Below, one piece after another: positions 55,918 to 64,000 of a stretch of 64,000 nucleotides of DNA (positions within the stretch are counted from its first letter, which is position 1; each line of letters starts with the position of its first letter). The translations under genes and the position numbers were made by a program. This stretch comes from Acidobacteriota bacterium (lineage in GTDB: Bacteria > Acidobacteriota > Terriglobia > Terriglobales > Acidobacteriaceae). Below the pieces are notes generated by a model. It was not told where the DNA came from and did no database searches. It saw only the letters and a program-made list of their open reading frames with translations. The DNA lies in the NCBI GenBank assembly GCA_021781795.1, contig JAJXWA010000002.1, forward strand, positions 1-64,000. Reading direction: 5' to 3'.

Positions 55918-56688
55918 GTGAAGATTGTGGTCGCTATCAAACAAGTGCCGGAGCGCGATGCTCCGGTCCGCATCGACGCCGCCGGAAGGTGGATTGAAGA
56001 GGCAGATCTTCAGTGGGCCCTCAATGAGTCCGACGCCTACGCGCTGGAAGAGGCGTTGCAACTGAAGGAGCAGCACGGCGGCGAGGTCATCGTCCTCAGT
56101 GCGGGCCCGGAGCGCGTCGGATCCACGATTCGCGAAGCCCTCGCCAAAGGAGCGGATCGCGCTATCCATGTCGATTGCGACGACCTCGGCCAGCGCGACG
56201 CCCTCGCTGTCGCCCGTCTACTCTCTGCGGCCATCCAGCCAGACAGCCCCGACTTGGTACTCACCGGCTTGCAATCAGACGACCTCGGCTACGGCCAGAC
56301 CGGCGTCATCCTTGCTGAGTTGCTCGGCCTGCCCCACGCATCGCTCATCCTGCACGTCGAGAAGTCCGGCTCCGGCATCACCGTCAAGCGCGAACTCGAA
56401 GAAGGCTGGTTTCAGAACATCGAGTTGCCCCTGCCCGCCGCACTCACCATTCAGTCCGGCGGAGCAAAGCTGCGCTATGCCACGCTCATGGGCATCAAAC
56501 GCGCCAAGACCAAAGAAATCCGCCGCCTGACGGCAGCCGAGCTGGGCATCGCCGCGCAGGCCAGCATCACGCTCGACCGCATTGCCTTGCCGCAAAAGCA
56601 GAAAACGACACAAATCCTCACCGGCACCGCTCAGGAGACGGCCGCCGCTCTGGTGGAAAAACTCAAGTTCGAGGTGCGTGCGCTATGA
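55918..56688 (+). CDS. etfB: Electron transfer flavoprotein beta subunit
   Basis: 256 aa, GTG start with AGGAG nine bases upstream. MKIVVAIKQVPERDAPVRI, QWALNESDAYALEEALQLKEQHGGEVIVLSAGP, LVLTGLQSDDLGYGQTGVILAELLGLPHA and LPAALTIQSGGAKLRYATLMGIKRAKTKEI are ETF-beta motifs (AMP-site side). Accepts electrons from acyl-CoA dehydrogenases with EtfA. Overlaps etfA by four bases (ATGA). Confidence 0.95.
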   Translation: MKIVVAIKQVPERDAPVRIDAAGRWIEEADLQWALNESDAYALEEALQLKEQHGGEVIVLSAGPERVGSTIREALAKGADRAIHVDCDDLGQRDALAVARLLSAAIQPDSPDLVLTGLQSDDLGYGQTGVILAELLGLPHASLILHVEKSGSGITVKRELEEGWFQNIELPLPAALTIQSGGAKLRYATLMGIKRAKTKEIRRLTAAELGIAAQASITLDRIALPQKQKTTQILTGTAQETAAALVEKLKFEVRAL

Positions 56689-57656
56689 GCGGAATTCTGG
56701 TGGTTCTTGAAGATCGTGACGGCCGCATCGGCCGCATCAGTTGGGAAGCAGTCGCCGCCGCCCTCCAGCTTGCGTCCACTGTCAGCCAACCCGTGCACGC
56801 CGTCGTCTTCGGCGCAGACACTTCTGCCGTCGCCGCTGAGGCCGCAGCCAGGGCGGTGAACAGCGTCCTTCGCGTAGACCACGCACTGCTGAAAACTTAT
56901 TCCAGCGACGGTTACACGCACGCTCTTGAACAGCTCATCCGCGCGCGTCAGCCTGAGTACGTCGTTTTTCCGCACACCTACCAGGTGCGCGACTTCGCTC
57001 CGGCACTCGCCGCGCGGCTCGGCCAGTCGCTCATCGGCGACGTGATCAGCATCGGCGGCGGCCCCGTCTTCACGCGTCTGCTCATGCAGGGCCGCCTCAC
57101 AGGGGCTTACCGGCACAGCGGCGGCGGTCCCTGTTTTGTCTCCGTTCAGTCCGGAGCATTCCGCTCCGACAGCGTGCCAGGCGGCGCCGCACCCATCGAG
57201 TCTTTTGTTCCAACCCTCGACACCGCACAGATTCGAACACGAACCGGCGAGCCCTTCCGCGCTGGTGCGCAGACGGTCGATCTCGGCTCCGCGCAACTCA
57301 TCGTCAGTGTCGGTCGCGGAATCAAAGAGGCAGAGAATCTGCCCCTGGTTCAGGATTTGGCGACCGCGCTCGGCGCTGAACTGGGCGCATCGCGTCCCAT
57401 CTGCGACAGCGGCTGGCTTCCGATGGAGCGGCAGGTGGGCAGTTCTGGCCAGACCGTCGCGCCAAAGGTCTACATCGCCGTCGGCATCTCTGGTGCCATC
57501 CAGCACCTCGTCGGGATGAAAGGCTCGCAATGCATCGTCGCCATCAACAAGGACCCCGACGCGCCCATCTTTGAGGTCGCCGACTACGGCATCGTCGGCG
57601 ATCTCTTCGAGGTGGTCCCAGCACTCACCGCCGCCGTCAAGGCAGCGAAGCAATAG
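56685..57656 (+). CDS. etfA: Electron transfer flavoprotein alpha subunit
   Basis: 323 aa. N-terminal Rossmann-like part and a C-terminal FAD domain: [110 protein letters not shown], fully canonical. Pairs with EtfB; context with the EMO-type protein indicates a dehydrogenase-to-quinone electron route. Confidence 0.95.
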   Translation: MSGILVVLEDRDGRIGRISWEAVAAALQLASTVSQPVHAVVFGADTSAVAAEAAARAVNSVLRVDHALLKTYSSDGYTHALEQLIRARQPEYVVFPHTYQVRDFAPALAARLGQSLIGDVISIGGGPVFTRLLMQGRLTGAYRHSGGGPCFVSVQSGAFRSDSVPGGAAPIESFVPTLDTAQIRTRTGEPFRAGAQTVDLGSAQLIVSVGRGIKEAENLPLVQDLATALGAELGASRPICDSGWLPMERQVGSSGQTVAPKVYIAVGISGAIQHLVGMKGSQCIVAINKDPDAPIFEVADYGIVGDLFEVVPALTAAVKAAKQ

Positions 57657-57775
57657 GACGTCTCCGCGGGCATGACCCGGTCGCCATTCTTCTTGCGCGC
57701 CACCGGGTCCGCACGCTATGGTTGCCAGTCCGCCTGCCGCACCCGGCAGGCCAATGCCAATCTGGAACCCCACCG

Positions 57776-58765
57776 ATGCTGCTTCCTGCTACCTACCAGG
57801 CCGCTCTCGCGCTCATGATCCTCAGCATGATCTGCTGGGGCTCATGGGCCAATACCCTCAAGCTCTGCCCCGGCTTTCGCTTTCAGCTTTTCTATTGGGA
57901 CTACGCGCTCGGCCTTGCGCTTGGCGCCGTCGCGCTGGGCCTGACCGCCGGGAGTCTGGGTCACGCAGGTCTGCCCTTCGTGGCAGCGATCGCGCACACT
58001 TCTCACTCCGCAATGCTTTGGGCAGCAGCTGGCGGCGGCGTCTTCAACGTCGCCAATCTCCTGCTCGTCGCCGCCATTGATGTCGCCGGGCTTGCCGTCG
58101 CCTTCCCGGTCGGCATCGGCCTCGCTCTCATTGTCGGCGCCGTCTCCAGCTATCTCGTCAGTCCTGCTGGCAATCCCTTCTTCCTATTTGGCGGCGTTGC
58201 GCTCGTCACCGTCGCCATCCTCCTCGACGCAGCAGCCTATCGCAAGCGCGAGGCCGCTGCTCCCGCCGCCACCACGCGCGGCATCCTGCTCTCGCTTATC
58301 GCCGGTCTGCTCATGGGCAGCTTCTATCCTCTCGTCGCCCACTCGCTCAACACCCCGCCCGCAGCAGGTCCCTACGCCATCTCCCTCTTCTTCGCCATCG
58401 GCGTCCTGCTGTCCACCATCCCCGCCAACCTGCTGCTCATGGCCCGGCCACTGGACGGAAAACCGCCGGTGGGCTTCGCAGGATATACGAGTGCGGCCTT
58501 TGGCTGGCATCTTGCGGGCATTCTTGGCGGCGCGATCTGGTGCGTGGGCGCAGTCGCAAACTTCGTCGCGTCGGGCGCGCACCTCGTAGGGCCTGCAGTC
58601 TCCTACTCCATCGGCCAGGGAGCCACTATGATCTCCGCCTGTTGGGGCGTCTTTGTCTGGCGCGAGTTCGCAGGCGCTCCACGCGCCGCACGGACGCTCT
58701 TGACCTTCATGTTCATTTTCTTCCTTTTAGGTCTCGGCGCTGTGGCTCTTGCTCCGTTGGTTTAG
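57776..58765 (+). CDS. GRP/RbsU-type sugar transporter (DMT superfamily)
   Basis: 329 aa, ten hydrophobic helices. The opening ALALMILSMICWGSWANTLKLCPGFRFQLFYWDYALGL is the hallmark of the glucose/ribose porter family. Further helices run VFNVANLLLVAAIDVAGLAVAFPVGIGLALIVG and GSFYPLVAHSL. Likely imports a sugar such as ribose or another pentose by proton symport; followed 11 bases later by a ribokinase-family gene, which supports that. Start 57776 removes a non-conserved lead. Confidence 0.85.
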   Translation: MLLPATYQAALALMILSMICWGSWANTLKLCPGFRFQLFYWDYALGLALGAVALGLTAGSLGHAGLPFVAAIAHTSHSAMLWAAAGGGVFNVANLLLVAAIDVAGLAVAFPVGIGLALIVGAVSSYLVSPAGNPFFLFGGVALVTVAILLDAAAYRKREAAAPAATTRGILLSLIAGLLMGSFYPLVAHSLNTPPAAGPYAISLFFAIGVLLSTIPANLLLMARPLDGKPPVGFAGYTSAAFGWHLAGILGGAIWCVGAVANFVASGAHLVGPAVSYSIGQGATMISACWGVFVWREFAGAPRAARTLLTFMFIFFLLGLGAVALAPLV

Positions 58766-58776
58766 GGTGAGATGAG

Positions 58777-59703
58777 ATGAACGCGAGCGCCCACCGCAAG
58801 CCCATTGTCGTCGTCGGCAGCATCAACATGGATCTCGTGGCCCGCACGCCCACGATTCCGCGCGCAGGCCAAACTCTCATCGGAACGGACTTCACCACCA
58901 CACCCGGCGGTAAAGGCGCGAACCAGGCCGTCGCCGTGGCGCGGCTCGGCTATCCAGTCCACATGGTGGGCGCAGTAGGCGATGACGTCTTTGCGACCGA
59001 CTTGCTGAACAATCTGCAAAGCGCGGGCGTAGACATCTCTGCCGTCCAGCGCGTCAGCGGCCCTTCCGGCGTCGCCCCCATCTCCGTTGCCGACAACGGA
59101 GAAAACTCCATCACCGTGGTCCCCGGCGCCAATGCCAAGGTCGATGGAAGTCTCGTCGATTGCTACCTGCCTCTCATCGAGTCCGCGGGCATGGTCCTCT
59201 GCCAGTTGGAATTGCCCATGGAAACCACGCTGCACATTCTCAACGCATGTGCGCGCGCTTCGGTCCCTGTCATGCTTGACCCTGCACCCGCTGCGCCCCT
59301 GCCCCGCACCGCCTGGCCGCTCATCACCTGGTGCACACCAAACGAAACAGAAGCCGCCCTCTATACCAGCCCCGAGCACTCCACCGAAGAATCCGCCCGA
59401 AGCCTTCTCGCGCTCGGCCTTCGCGGGATCGTCCTCAAGCGAGGCTCCGAGGGCGCATATCTCGCGAGTGCTACCGGTCTGGCAGCATGGATCAAACCCT
59501 TTCCTGTGCAGGCCATCGACACCGTCGCCGCAGGTGACTGCTTCAACGGCGCCTTCGCTGTTGCGCTGATGGAAGGAAACAGCCCTGTCCGCGCGGCCCG
59601 CTTTGCTTCCGCAGCGGCTGCCCTTTCCGTCACGCGCCGCGGCGCGCAGGCCTCCATGCCCTCACGCGCAGAAGTCGACGCGCTCCTTGCAGCCAATCCC
59701 TGA
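58777..59703 (+). CDS. rbsK: Ribokinase (PfkB family)
   Basis: 308 aa. VVVGSINMDLVARTPTIPRAGQTLIG, TPGGKGANQAVAVARLG (first PfkB signature), VMLDPAPAAPLP, WCTPNETEAALYT and DTVAAGDCFNGAFAVALMEG (second signature; the catalytic Asp of AAGD is kept, though the usual GAGD is changed to AAGD). Phosphorylates ribose or a similar sugar at O5. Co-transcribed with the GRP transporter. Confidence 0.9.
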   Translation: MNASAHRKPIVVVGSINMDLVARTPTIPRAGQTLIGTDFTTTPGGKGANQAVAVARLGYPVHMVGAVGDDVFATDLLNNLQSAGVDISAVQRVSGPSGVAPISVADNGENSITVVPGANAKVDGSLVDCYLPLIESAGMVLCQLELPMETTLHILNACARASVPVMLDPAPAAPLPRTAWPLITWCTPNETEAALYTSPEHSTEESARSLLALGLRGIVLKRGSEGAYLASATGLAAWIKPFPVQAIDTVAAGDCFNGAFAVALMEGNSPVRAARFASAAAALSVTRRGAQASMPSRAEVDALLAANP

Positions 59704-59753
59704 TTGTCCGCGTGCCGCCCATTTCGATTTCTGACTTTCCGGAGAAGCCCTTC

Positions 59754-61916
59754 ATGCATCGCACTTTCGCCACTCTTCTCATCGGCCTCGCGCTCTCTGC
59801 CACCGCCTGCGCGCAAGACACTGCCTATCGCGCCGAAGGACAGCAGATTCCACCGCCCAATTGCATGAACCTCCACCATGCATGGGAAGGCCCCGCCGTC
59901 ATTTGTCCGCCGAACATCCATGAGCAGTGGCTTGCCGACATCCAGCACTGGCGCGCGGAGCGCCGCATCCGCGTCGGCTTCGATCCCACCCGCTACCAGA
60001 TGGCAGCCCTGCAATGGACGCAGAGCAGTTTCATCCAGCCGCAGATGATGGTGCAGGACCGTTATTTCTACGATCCCATAACGCATCATTACACCGTCGA
60101 TCGCTACCTCGACGACCTCGAAAAGCGCTACGGCGGCATCGATGCCGTCCTCGTATGGGCCACCTATCCCAACATGGGTATCGACAGCCGTAACCAGCTT
60201 GAGATGGTCGAATCGATGCCCGGCGGCATCGAAGGCGTCCGCCAGATGGTCGCCGACTTCCACCGTCGCGGCGTTCGCGTGCTCTTTCCTATGATGATGT
60301 GGGACGAAGGCACCAACGCGCCGCAGCAGCACTGGCCCGAGGCCGTCGCCGCGCTCATGAAGCAGATCGGCGCCGACGGCATCAACGGCGACACCCAGGA
60401 CGGCGTCCCGCTGGATTTTTCTCTCGCCGCAGAGAAAATCGGCCACCCGCTCGCCTTTGAACCGGAAGACAGCCCCAGCGATGAAGCCCTCGCCTGGAAC
60501 GTGATGACATGGGGTCAGTACAACTTCCCCTTCATCCCCATGGTGGACCGTTTCAAGTGGCTGGAGACCCGCCACATGGTCAACATCAGCGACCGCTGGA
60601 ACACCGATAAAACCGACGATCTCCAGTACGCCTTCTTCAACGGTGTCGGCTGGGAGAGCTGGGAAAACATCTGGGGCATCTGGAACGGCATCACGCCCCG
60701 CGATGCGGAGGCCACCCGCCGCGTCGCCGCCATCGAACGCGCCATCGCTCCGTTCCTCATCAGCCCCGGCTGGGAACCGCTCTATCCCATGCACAACTAC
60801 GGTATCTACGCCAGCCGCTGGCCGCTCGGGCAGGAGACCGCGTGGACCATCGTCAACCGCACCGGCTACGACACCAGCGGGCCTCAGATGGACGTGCCCA
60901 TCATTCCCGGCATGCGCTACTTCGACCTCTATCACGGAGTCGAGTTGAAGCCCGTGCCCCACAACGCCCGCAGCCTGCTCAGCTTTCCTGTCGAGGCGCA
61001 CGGCTACGGCGCAGTCCTCGCCACACCCGGCGCACCCAGCGCCGCCATCAAGTCCGTACTGCAGACGATGGCATCGATGACGGCGAAGCCCCTTGCCAGC
61101 TCTTCGCACCAGTGGATTGTTCTCCCGCAACAGATCGTGAACATTCCACCCGCCCCATCTCCAGTTCAGCCGCCTGCGGACATGATTCGCATCCCCGGCG
61201 GTGAATTCAATTTTCGCGTGCAGGGCACTGAGATTGAAGGCGGCGACGAGCCGGGCGTCGATGTGCAATACCCATGGGAAGACTCCCCACGCCGCTTCCA
61301 TGAACACAGCATGGTTATCCAGCCATTCTTCATCGACAAGTACCCGGTCACCAACGCGCAGTTTAAGCAGTTCCTTGACGCCACACACTACAAGCCCGCC
61401 GACTCAGGCAACTTCCTGCGCGACTGGAAAAGCGGCAACTACCCCGAAGACTGGGCGGATCGTCCGGTCACCTGGGTATCCATTGAGGACGCTCGCGCAT
61501 ACGCCAAGTGGGCTGGCAAGCGCCTGCCGCACGAATGGGAGTGGCAGATGGCCGCCGAAGGTACCGATGGCCGCGAATATCCCTGGGGCAACCAGTGGCA
61601 GCCGGTCAATGTGCCACTCCCTGACAAGGGCCGCACCATGCGCGGACCCGACTCCGTCGATGCGCACCCGCAGGGCGCCAGCCCCTACGGCGTGATGGAT
61701 ATGGTCGGCAACGTCTGGCAGTGGACCGAGGAGTTCACCGATGAACACACCCGCGCGGCCATTCTTCGCGGAGGCGAGTACTATCAGCCGCAGGGCTCCA
61801 TCTGGTACTTCCCTCCTGCCTTCGGCAATCATGAGCACAGCAAGCTGCTGCTCATGGCGCCCAGCTACGATCGCTCCGGCGGCATCGGCTTCCGTTGCGT
61901 GCGTGATGCGCAGTGA
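59754..61916 (+). CDS. Exported glycosidase-like protein fused to an FGE/SUMF1-type domain
   Basis: 720 aa. GGAGA nine bases before the ATG. Signal peptide (MHRTFATLLIGLALSATACAQ). Residues about 30-430 look like a TIM-barrel glycosidase or DUF-type sugar-active domain (IDAVLVWATYPNMGIDS, VRVLFPMMMWDEGTN, GADGINGDTQDGVPLDF) plus a beta-sandwich. Residues about 475-715 are a formylglycine-generating-enzyme-like domain (IRIPGGEFNF, FFIDKYPVTNAQFKQFLD, RLPHEWEWQMAAEG, YGVMDMVGNVWQWTEEF, GGIGFRCV). The copper-binding cysteine pair of true FGE is absent at ILRGGEYYQPQGS, so this domain is more likely structural or binding. Follows the ribokinase. Confidence 0.75.
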   Translation: MHRTFATLLIGLALSATACAQDTAYRAEGQQIPPPNCMNLHHAWEGPAVICPPNIHEQWLADIQHWRAERRIRVGFDPTRYQMAALQWTQSSFIQPQMMVQDRYFYDPITHHYTVDRYLDDLEKRYGGIDAVLVWATYPNMGIDSRNQLEMVESMPGGIEGVRQMVADFHRRGVRVLFPMMMWDEGTNAPQQHWPEAVAALMKQIGADGINGDTQDGVPLDFSLAAEKIGHPLAFEPEDSPSDEALAWNVMTWGQYNFPFIPMVDRFKWLETRHMVNISDRWNTDKTDDLQYAFFNGVGWESWENIWGIWNGITPRDAEATRRVAAIERAIAPFLISPGWEPLYPMHNYGIYASRWPLGQETAWTIVNRTGYDTSGPQMDVPIIPGMRYFDLYHGVELKPVPHNARSLLSFPVEAHGYGAVLATPGAPSAAIKSVLQTMASMTAKPLASSSHQWIVLPQQIVNIPPAPSPVQPPADMIRIPGGEFNFRVQGTEIEGGDEPGVDVQYPWEDSPRRFHEHSMVIQPFFIDKYPVTNAQFKQFLDATHYKPADSGNFLRDWKSGNYPEDWADRPVTWVSIEDARAYAKWAGKRLPHEWEWQMAAEGTDGREYPWGNQWQPVNVPLPDKGRTMRGPDSVDAHPQGASPYGVMDMVGNVWQWTEEFTDEHTRAAILRGGEYYQPQGSIWYFPPAFGNHEHSKLLLMAPSYDRSGGIGFRCVRDAQ

Positions 61917-61954
61917 GACATACCCATCCACAGAGACTCAATCAGGAGAGCATG

Positions 61955-62629
61955 ATGGCAGAGTGGACCACCGTTCAGGCAGAAGACGGACACAATCTCG
62001 ATCTATACCTTGCTCGTCCCGCTGGCTCACCCATCGCGGGCCTCGTCGTCTTGCAGGAGATCTTCGGCGCCAACGCGCACATTCGTTCCGTCGCGGACGG
62101 CTTTGCCAAAGATGGCTTCCTGGCCGTCGCCCCGGCACTCTTCGACCGCATAGAGAAGGGCATCCAGCTTGGCTATGAAGGCGCAGATCGCGACAGGGCC
62201 ATGGCCTGCCTGAAGCTGATGGACCCGGCGAATGCCATCAAGGACGTGGCTGCATCGCTCGCCTTTGTGCGCCATGCCACCGGCAGGAAAGCAGGTGTCA
62301 TCGGCTACTGCTGGGGCGGACTCATCACCTGGCTTTCAGCCACACGCCTGCATCCCAATGCCGCGGTTGGCTATTATGCCGGTGGAATCGGCAACTTCGC
62401 CCACGAAACTCCGCAGGCTCCAGTGCAGCTTCACTTCGGCCGTCTCGACACGCACATTCCTGCCGAACAGGTCAACAAGGTCAGTGCCGCTCATCCGGAT
62501 GTCGAGATTCACTGGTATGAAAACGCGGGCCACGCCTTCAACTGCGATATGCGCCCCAGTTATCACGCTGAGTCGGCTGCAGCGGCACGGATCAGCGCAC
62601 TCGCTTTCCTGCACAAGCATCTGGCTTGA
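61955..62629 (+). CDS. Dienelactone hydrolase family protein
   Basis: 224 aa from 61955 (AGGAG six bases upstream; 61952 is the alternative). VVLQEIFGANAHIRSVADGFAKDGFLAVAPALFDR, GYCWGG with the nucleophilic Cys, LHFGRLDTHIP (Asp) and NAGHAFNC (His) make the Cys-Asp-His triad of the DLH family. May hydrolyse an enol-lactone or simple carboxylic ester in the sugar-acid or aromatic routes; the substrate is open. Confidence 0.85.
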   Translation: MAEWTTVQAEDGHNLDLYLARPAGSPIAGLVVLQEIFGANAHIRSVADGFAKDGFLAVAPALFDRIEKGIQLGYEGADRDRAMACLKLMDPANAIKDVAASLAFVRHATGRKAGVIGYCWGGLITWLSATRLHPNAAVGYYAGGIGNFAHETPQAPVQLHFGRLDTHIPAEQVNKVSAAHPDVEIHWYENAGHAFNCDMRPSYHAESAAAARISALAFLHKHLA

Positions 62630-62644
62630 TTGCGATTGGCGTGC

Positions 62645-63472
62645 TCAGGCCACTTCGTTTTCCAGCACGCCGATGGGCTGAATCGTAATCCGGATGCGGT
62701 CGCCGCTTGCCAGCGTGAATGAACTCGGTGGCACAATGCCGGTTCCCGTCATCAGGAAACAGCCGTGCGGAAACGCATTTTCCCGGTGCAGATACTCCAC
62801 CAGCACCTTCGGATCGCGCTTCAGCTCCGTAAGGGCCACGCAGCCGGCAAACTCCACCAGCCCCCGCCTGAAGATCTCCAGCATAATCTCCGTTGCATGC
62901 GGCAGCGGAGTAGTCGCCAGCAGAATGCAAGGCCCCAGCGCACAGCTCCCGTTGTAGACCTTCGCCTGCGGAAGATAGAGCGGGTTCTCGCCTTCAATGT
63001 CGCGCGAGCTCATATCGTTGCCGATGGTGCAGCCGGTGATGCGCCCTGCCGGGCTCACCAGCAGCGTCAGTTCCGGCTCCGGCACAGACCAGCGCGCATC
63101 CTGCCGAATCCGTACCTTCTCCTCGGGCCCGGCCGTCCGGCTCGCCGTCGATTTGAAGAACAGCTCCGGCCTCTCCGCCGCATACACGCGATCATAAAAG
63201 TCGCCGCCCCCCGCATCTTTCGCCTCTTCCATGCGCGCGCCGCGGCTGCGATAGTAGGTCACGCCCGCTGCCCACACTTCCTGCAGGCCAATCGGCGCGA
63301 GCACCCTCGCTGATTGAAACTCGCTCGATGGGCGCGACGTCGCCACGACGCCCGCCAGAAACTCGGGCAGATCCTCACGCGTCAGCAGCTCGTCCCAGCT
63401 CATCTCTGCCACGCAAAAGTGCTGCGCGTCTTCCTCTACAAAGTTGCCGCGATCCGTCCGATAGAGCTTCAC
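62645..63472 (-). CDS. FAH-family enzyme, 2-keto-3-deoxyarabinonate dehydratase-like
   Basis: 275 aa from the GTG at 63472, which gives the typical [11 protein letters not shown] opening; GGAGG lies 11 bases upstream and longer frames lack similarity. [85 protein letters not shown] hold the metal-binding Glu/Glu/Asp set of the FAH superfamily. It resembles the archaeal/bacterial dehydratase making 2,5-dioxopentanoate more than true fumarylacetoacetase. Convergent with the DLH gene (16 bases apart). Confidence 0.8.
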   Translation of the reverse strand: MKLYRTDRGNFVEEDAQHFCVAEMSWDELLTREDLPEFLAGVVATSRPSSEFQSARVLAPIGLQEVWAAGVTYYRSRGARMEEAKDAGGGDFYDRVYAAERPELFFKSTASRTAGPEEKVRIRQDARWSVPEPELTLLVSPAGRITGCTIGNDMSSRDIEGENPLYLPQAKVYNGSCALGPCILLATTPLPHATEIMLEIFRRGLVEFAGCVALTELKRDPKVLVEYLHRENAFPHGCFLMTGTGIVPPSSFTLASGDRIRITIQPIGVLENEVA

Positions 63473-63538
63473 TGGTCCGCACGCCTCCTGCGCTCGTCTC
63501 CATGGTACATGGACAAACCCCGTCCGCGTTCCGTCCAA

Positions 63539-64000
63539 CTACGCGCGCAGCATGTCGAACTTCCCGGCCCGCACCGCCGCCGCCAGCGCCTCCATCTCTC
63601 CGGCCAGCACGCGGTCCTGCTCCAGTTTTGGCACGAGGTTCCGCACCGCTTCGAGGGCCTGCTGCACTCCGCGTCCTGGCCGCAGCGGCAACCGGCACTC
63701 CAGCCCCTGCGCTGCACACATCATCTCGATTGCCAGCACGCGCTCCGCGTTCTCCACCACCCGCCGCAGCTTCAGCGCGCCCGTCATGCCCATCGAGACA
63801 TGATCCTCCTTGCCTCCATCCGTCGGAATGCTCCCCGTTGAGGAGGGATGCGAAAGAACCTGGCACTCGCTGATGAGCGCCGCGGAGACGATCTGCGCCA
63901 TCATGAAACCCGAAGACACCCCCGGATCCGCCGCCAGAAACGCCGGCAACCCCTCGTTGATATCCGGATTCAGCAGCCGGTCGATGCGTCTTTCCGTGAT
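63539..64000 (-). CDS. hutH: Histidine ammonia-lyase, C-terminal part (runs off window)
   Basis: The last 153 codons. ERRIDRLLNPDINEGLPAFLAADPGVSSGFMMAQIVSAALISECQVLSHPSSTGSIPTDGGKEDHVSMG is the C-terminal core of HutH/aromatic ammonia-lyases, with the conserved QEDHVSM-type loop (KEDHVSMG). The MIO-forming Ala-Ser-Gly lies outside the window. Removes ammonia from histidine to give urocanate; phenylalanine or tyrosine specificity cannot be excluded from this part. Stops 66 bases before the FAH-family gene. Confidence 0.92.
   Translation of the reverse strand: MTERRIDRLLNPDINEGLPAFLAADPGVSSGFMMAQIVSAALISECQVLSHPSSTGSIPTDGGKEDHVSMGMTGALKLRRVVENAERVLAIEMMCAAQGLECRLPLRPGRGVQQALEAVRNLVPKLEQDRVLAGEMEALAAAVRAGKFDMLRA

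Noticed and set aside
59361-61388. 675-codon minus-strand frame over ribokinase and the fusion protein
   Set aside because: The opposite strand encodes PfkB and FGE-type motifs with signal peptide and ribosome sites; this frame shows only Val/Gly/Asp/His-biased sequence.
59754-61916. True formylglycine-generating enzyme activating a sulfatase
   Set aside because: No cysteine pair at the copper site and no sulfatase gene nearby.

Overview
The window looks like a chromosomal segment of an Acidobacteriota (Terriglobia/Acidobacteriaceae-like) bacterium. This is an inference from GC-rich coding DNA (about 60% by eye), a Gram-negative envelope gene set (DUF5916 outer-membrane barrel, GT9 heptosyltransferase-type enzyme, MsrPQ), ETF linked to a menaquinone-type membrane Fe-S oxidoreductase, and the style of several families (DUF4254, DUF3617, short radical-SAM/B12 proteins). 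No rRNA, CRISPR array, prophage or complete insertion sequence was seen. Two tRNA genes are present: Lys(TTT) and Leu(TAA).

Layout. 0-0.3 kb: the 5' end of a group II intron (class C type, minus strand, running off the window edge) directly behind the terminator-like hairpin of a radical-SAM gene. 0.3-9.5 kb: radical SAM/B12 protein, RibBA with a degenerate GTP-cyclohydrolase half, a small conserved protein, exported and membrane proteins, an acid-phosphatase/phospholipase-type phosphoesterase, the YchF ATPase and a ZIP metal transporter. 9.5-14.8 kb: glycan locus with a GT9 enzyme, a DPM1-like GT2 and two paralogous GT-C-like membrane proteins. 14.9-17.4 kb: a sensor-kinase-like protein without its phospho-acceptor histidine, followed by a stand-alone KdpD sensor domain with a USP domain. 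17.5-26.4 kb: tRNA-Lys, methyltransferase, GalT, ATP-grasp and GyrI-like pair, DUF4254, TPR, YvcK, DUF3617, tRNA-Leu and two esterases. 26.4-30.5 kb: ribosomal/RNA-maturation block rpsP-khpA-rimM-trmD-(ICMT-like)-rplS-rnhB. 30.5-38 kb, mostly minus strand: MsrPQ, a LacI-type regulator, MoaB/MogA, an exported esterase, a diacylglycerol-kinase-family protein and a citramalate-synthase-type enzyme.

38.2-50.5 kb is the metabolic core. A leucine/branched acyl-CoA set (carboxylase beta subunit, acyl-CoA dehydrogenase, HMG-CoA lyase, methylglutaconyl-CoA hydratase type) faces a 3-oxoacid CoA-transferase pair (scoAB) and an Lrp/AsnC regulator. Divergent from the regulator is a phenylalanine/tyrosine operon (HPPD, phenylalanine hydroxylase, homogentisate dioxygenase, a protein of unknown function, fumarylacetoacetase). 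Both routes release acetoacetate, which scoAB would activate. At 54-57.7 kb a membrane FeS/heterodisulfide-reductase-like protein (EMO type) with etfB-etfA would pass electrons from the acyl-CoA dehydrogenase to the quinone pool.

50.5-53.7 kb holds a DUF5916/CBM9-like outer-membrane protein and a zinc-ribbon membrane protein. 57.7-64 kb is a probable sugar or sugar-acid region: GRP-type sugar transporter, ribokinase, an exported glycosidase-like/FGE-domain fusion, dienelactone hydrolase, an FAH-family (2-keto-3-deoxyarabinonate dehydratase-like) enzyme and the C-terminal part of histidine ammonia-lyase. The most interesting points are the intron-terminator junction, the His-less kinase with split KdpD, the unknown protein that sits where maleylacetoacetate isomerase would be expected, the tandem GT-C/GT2 locus, and LacI-type operator matches at two distant loci.
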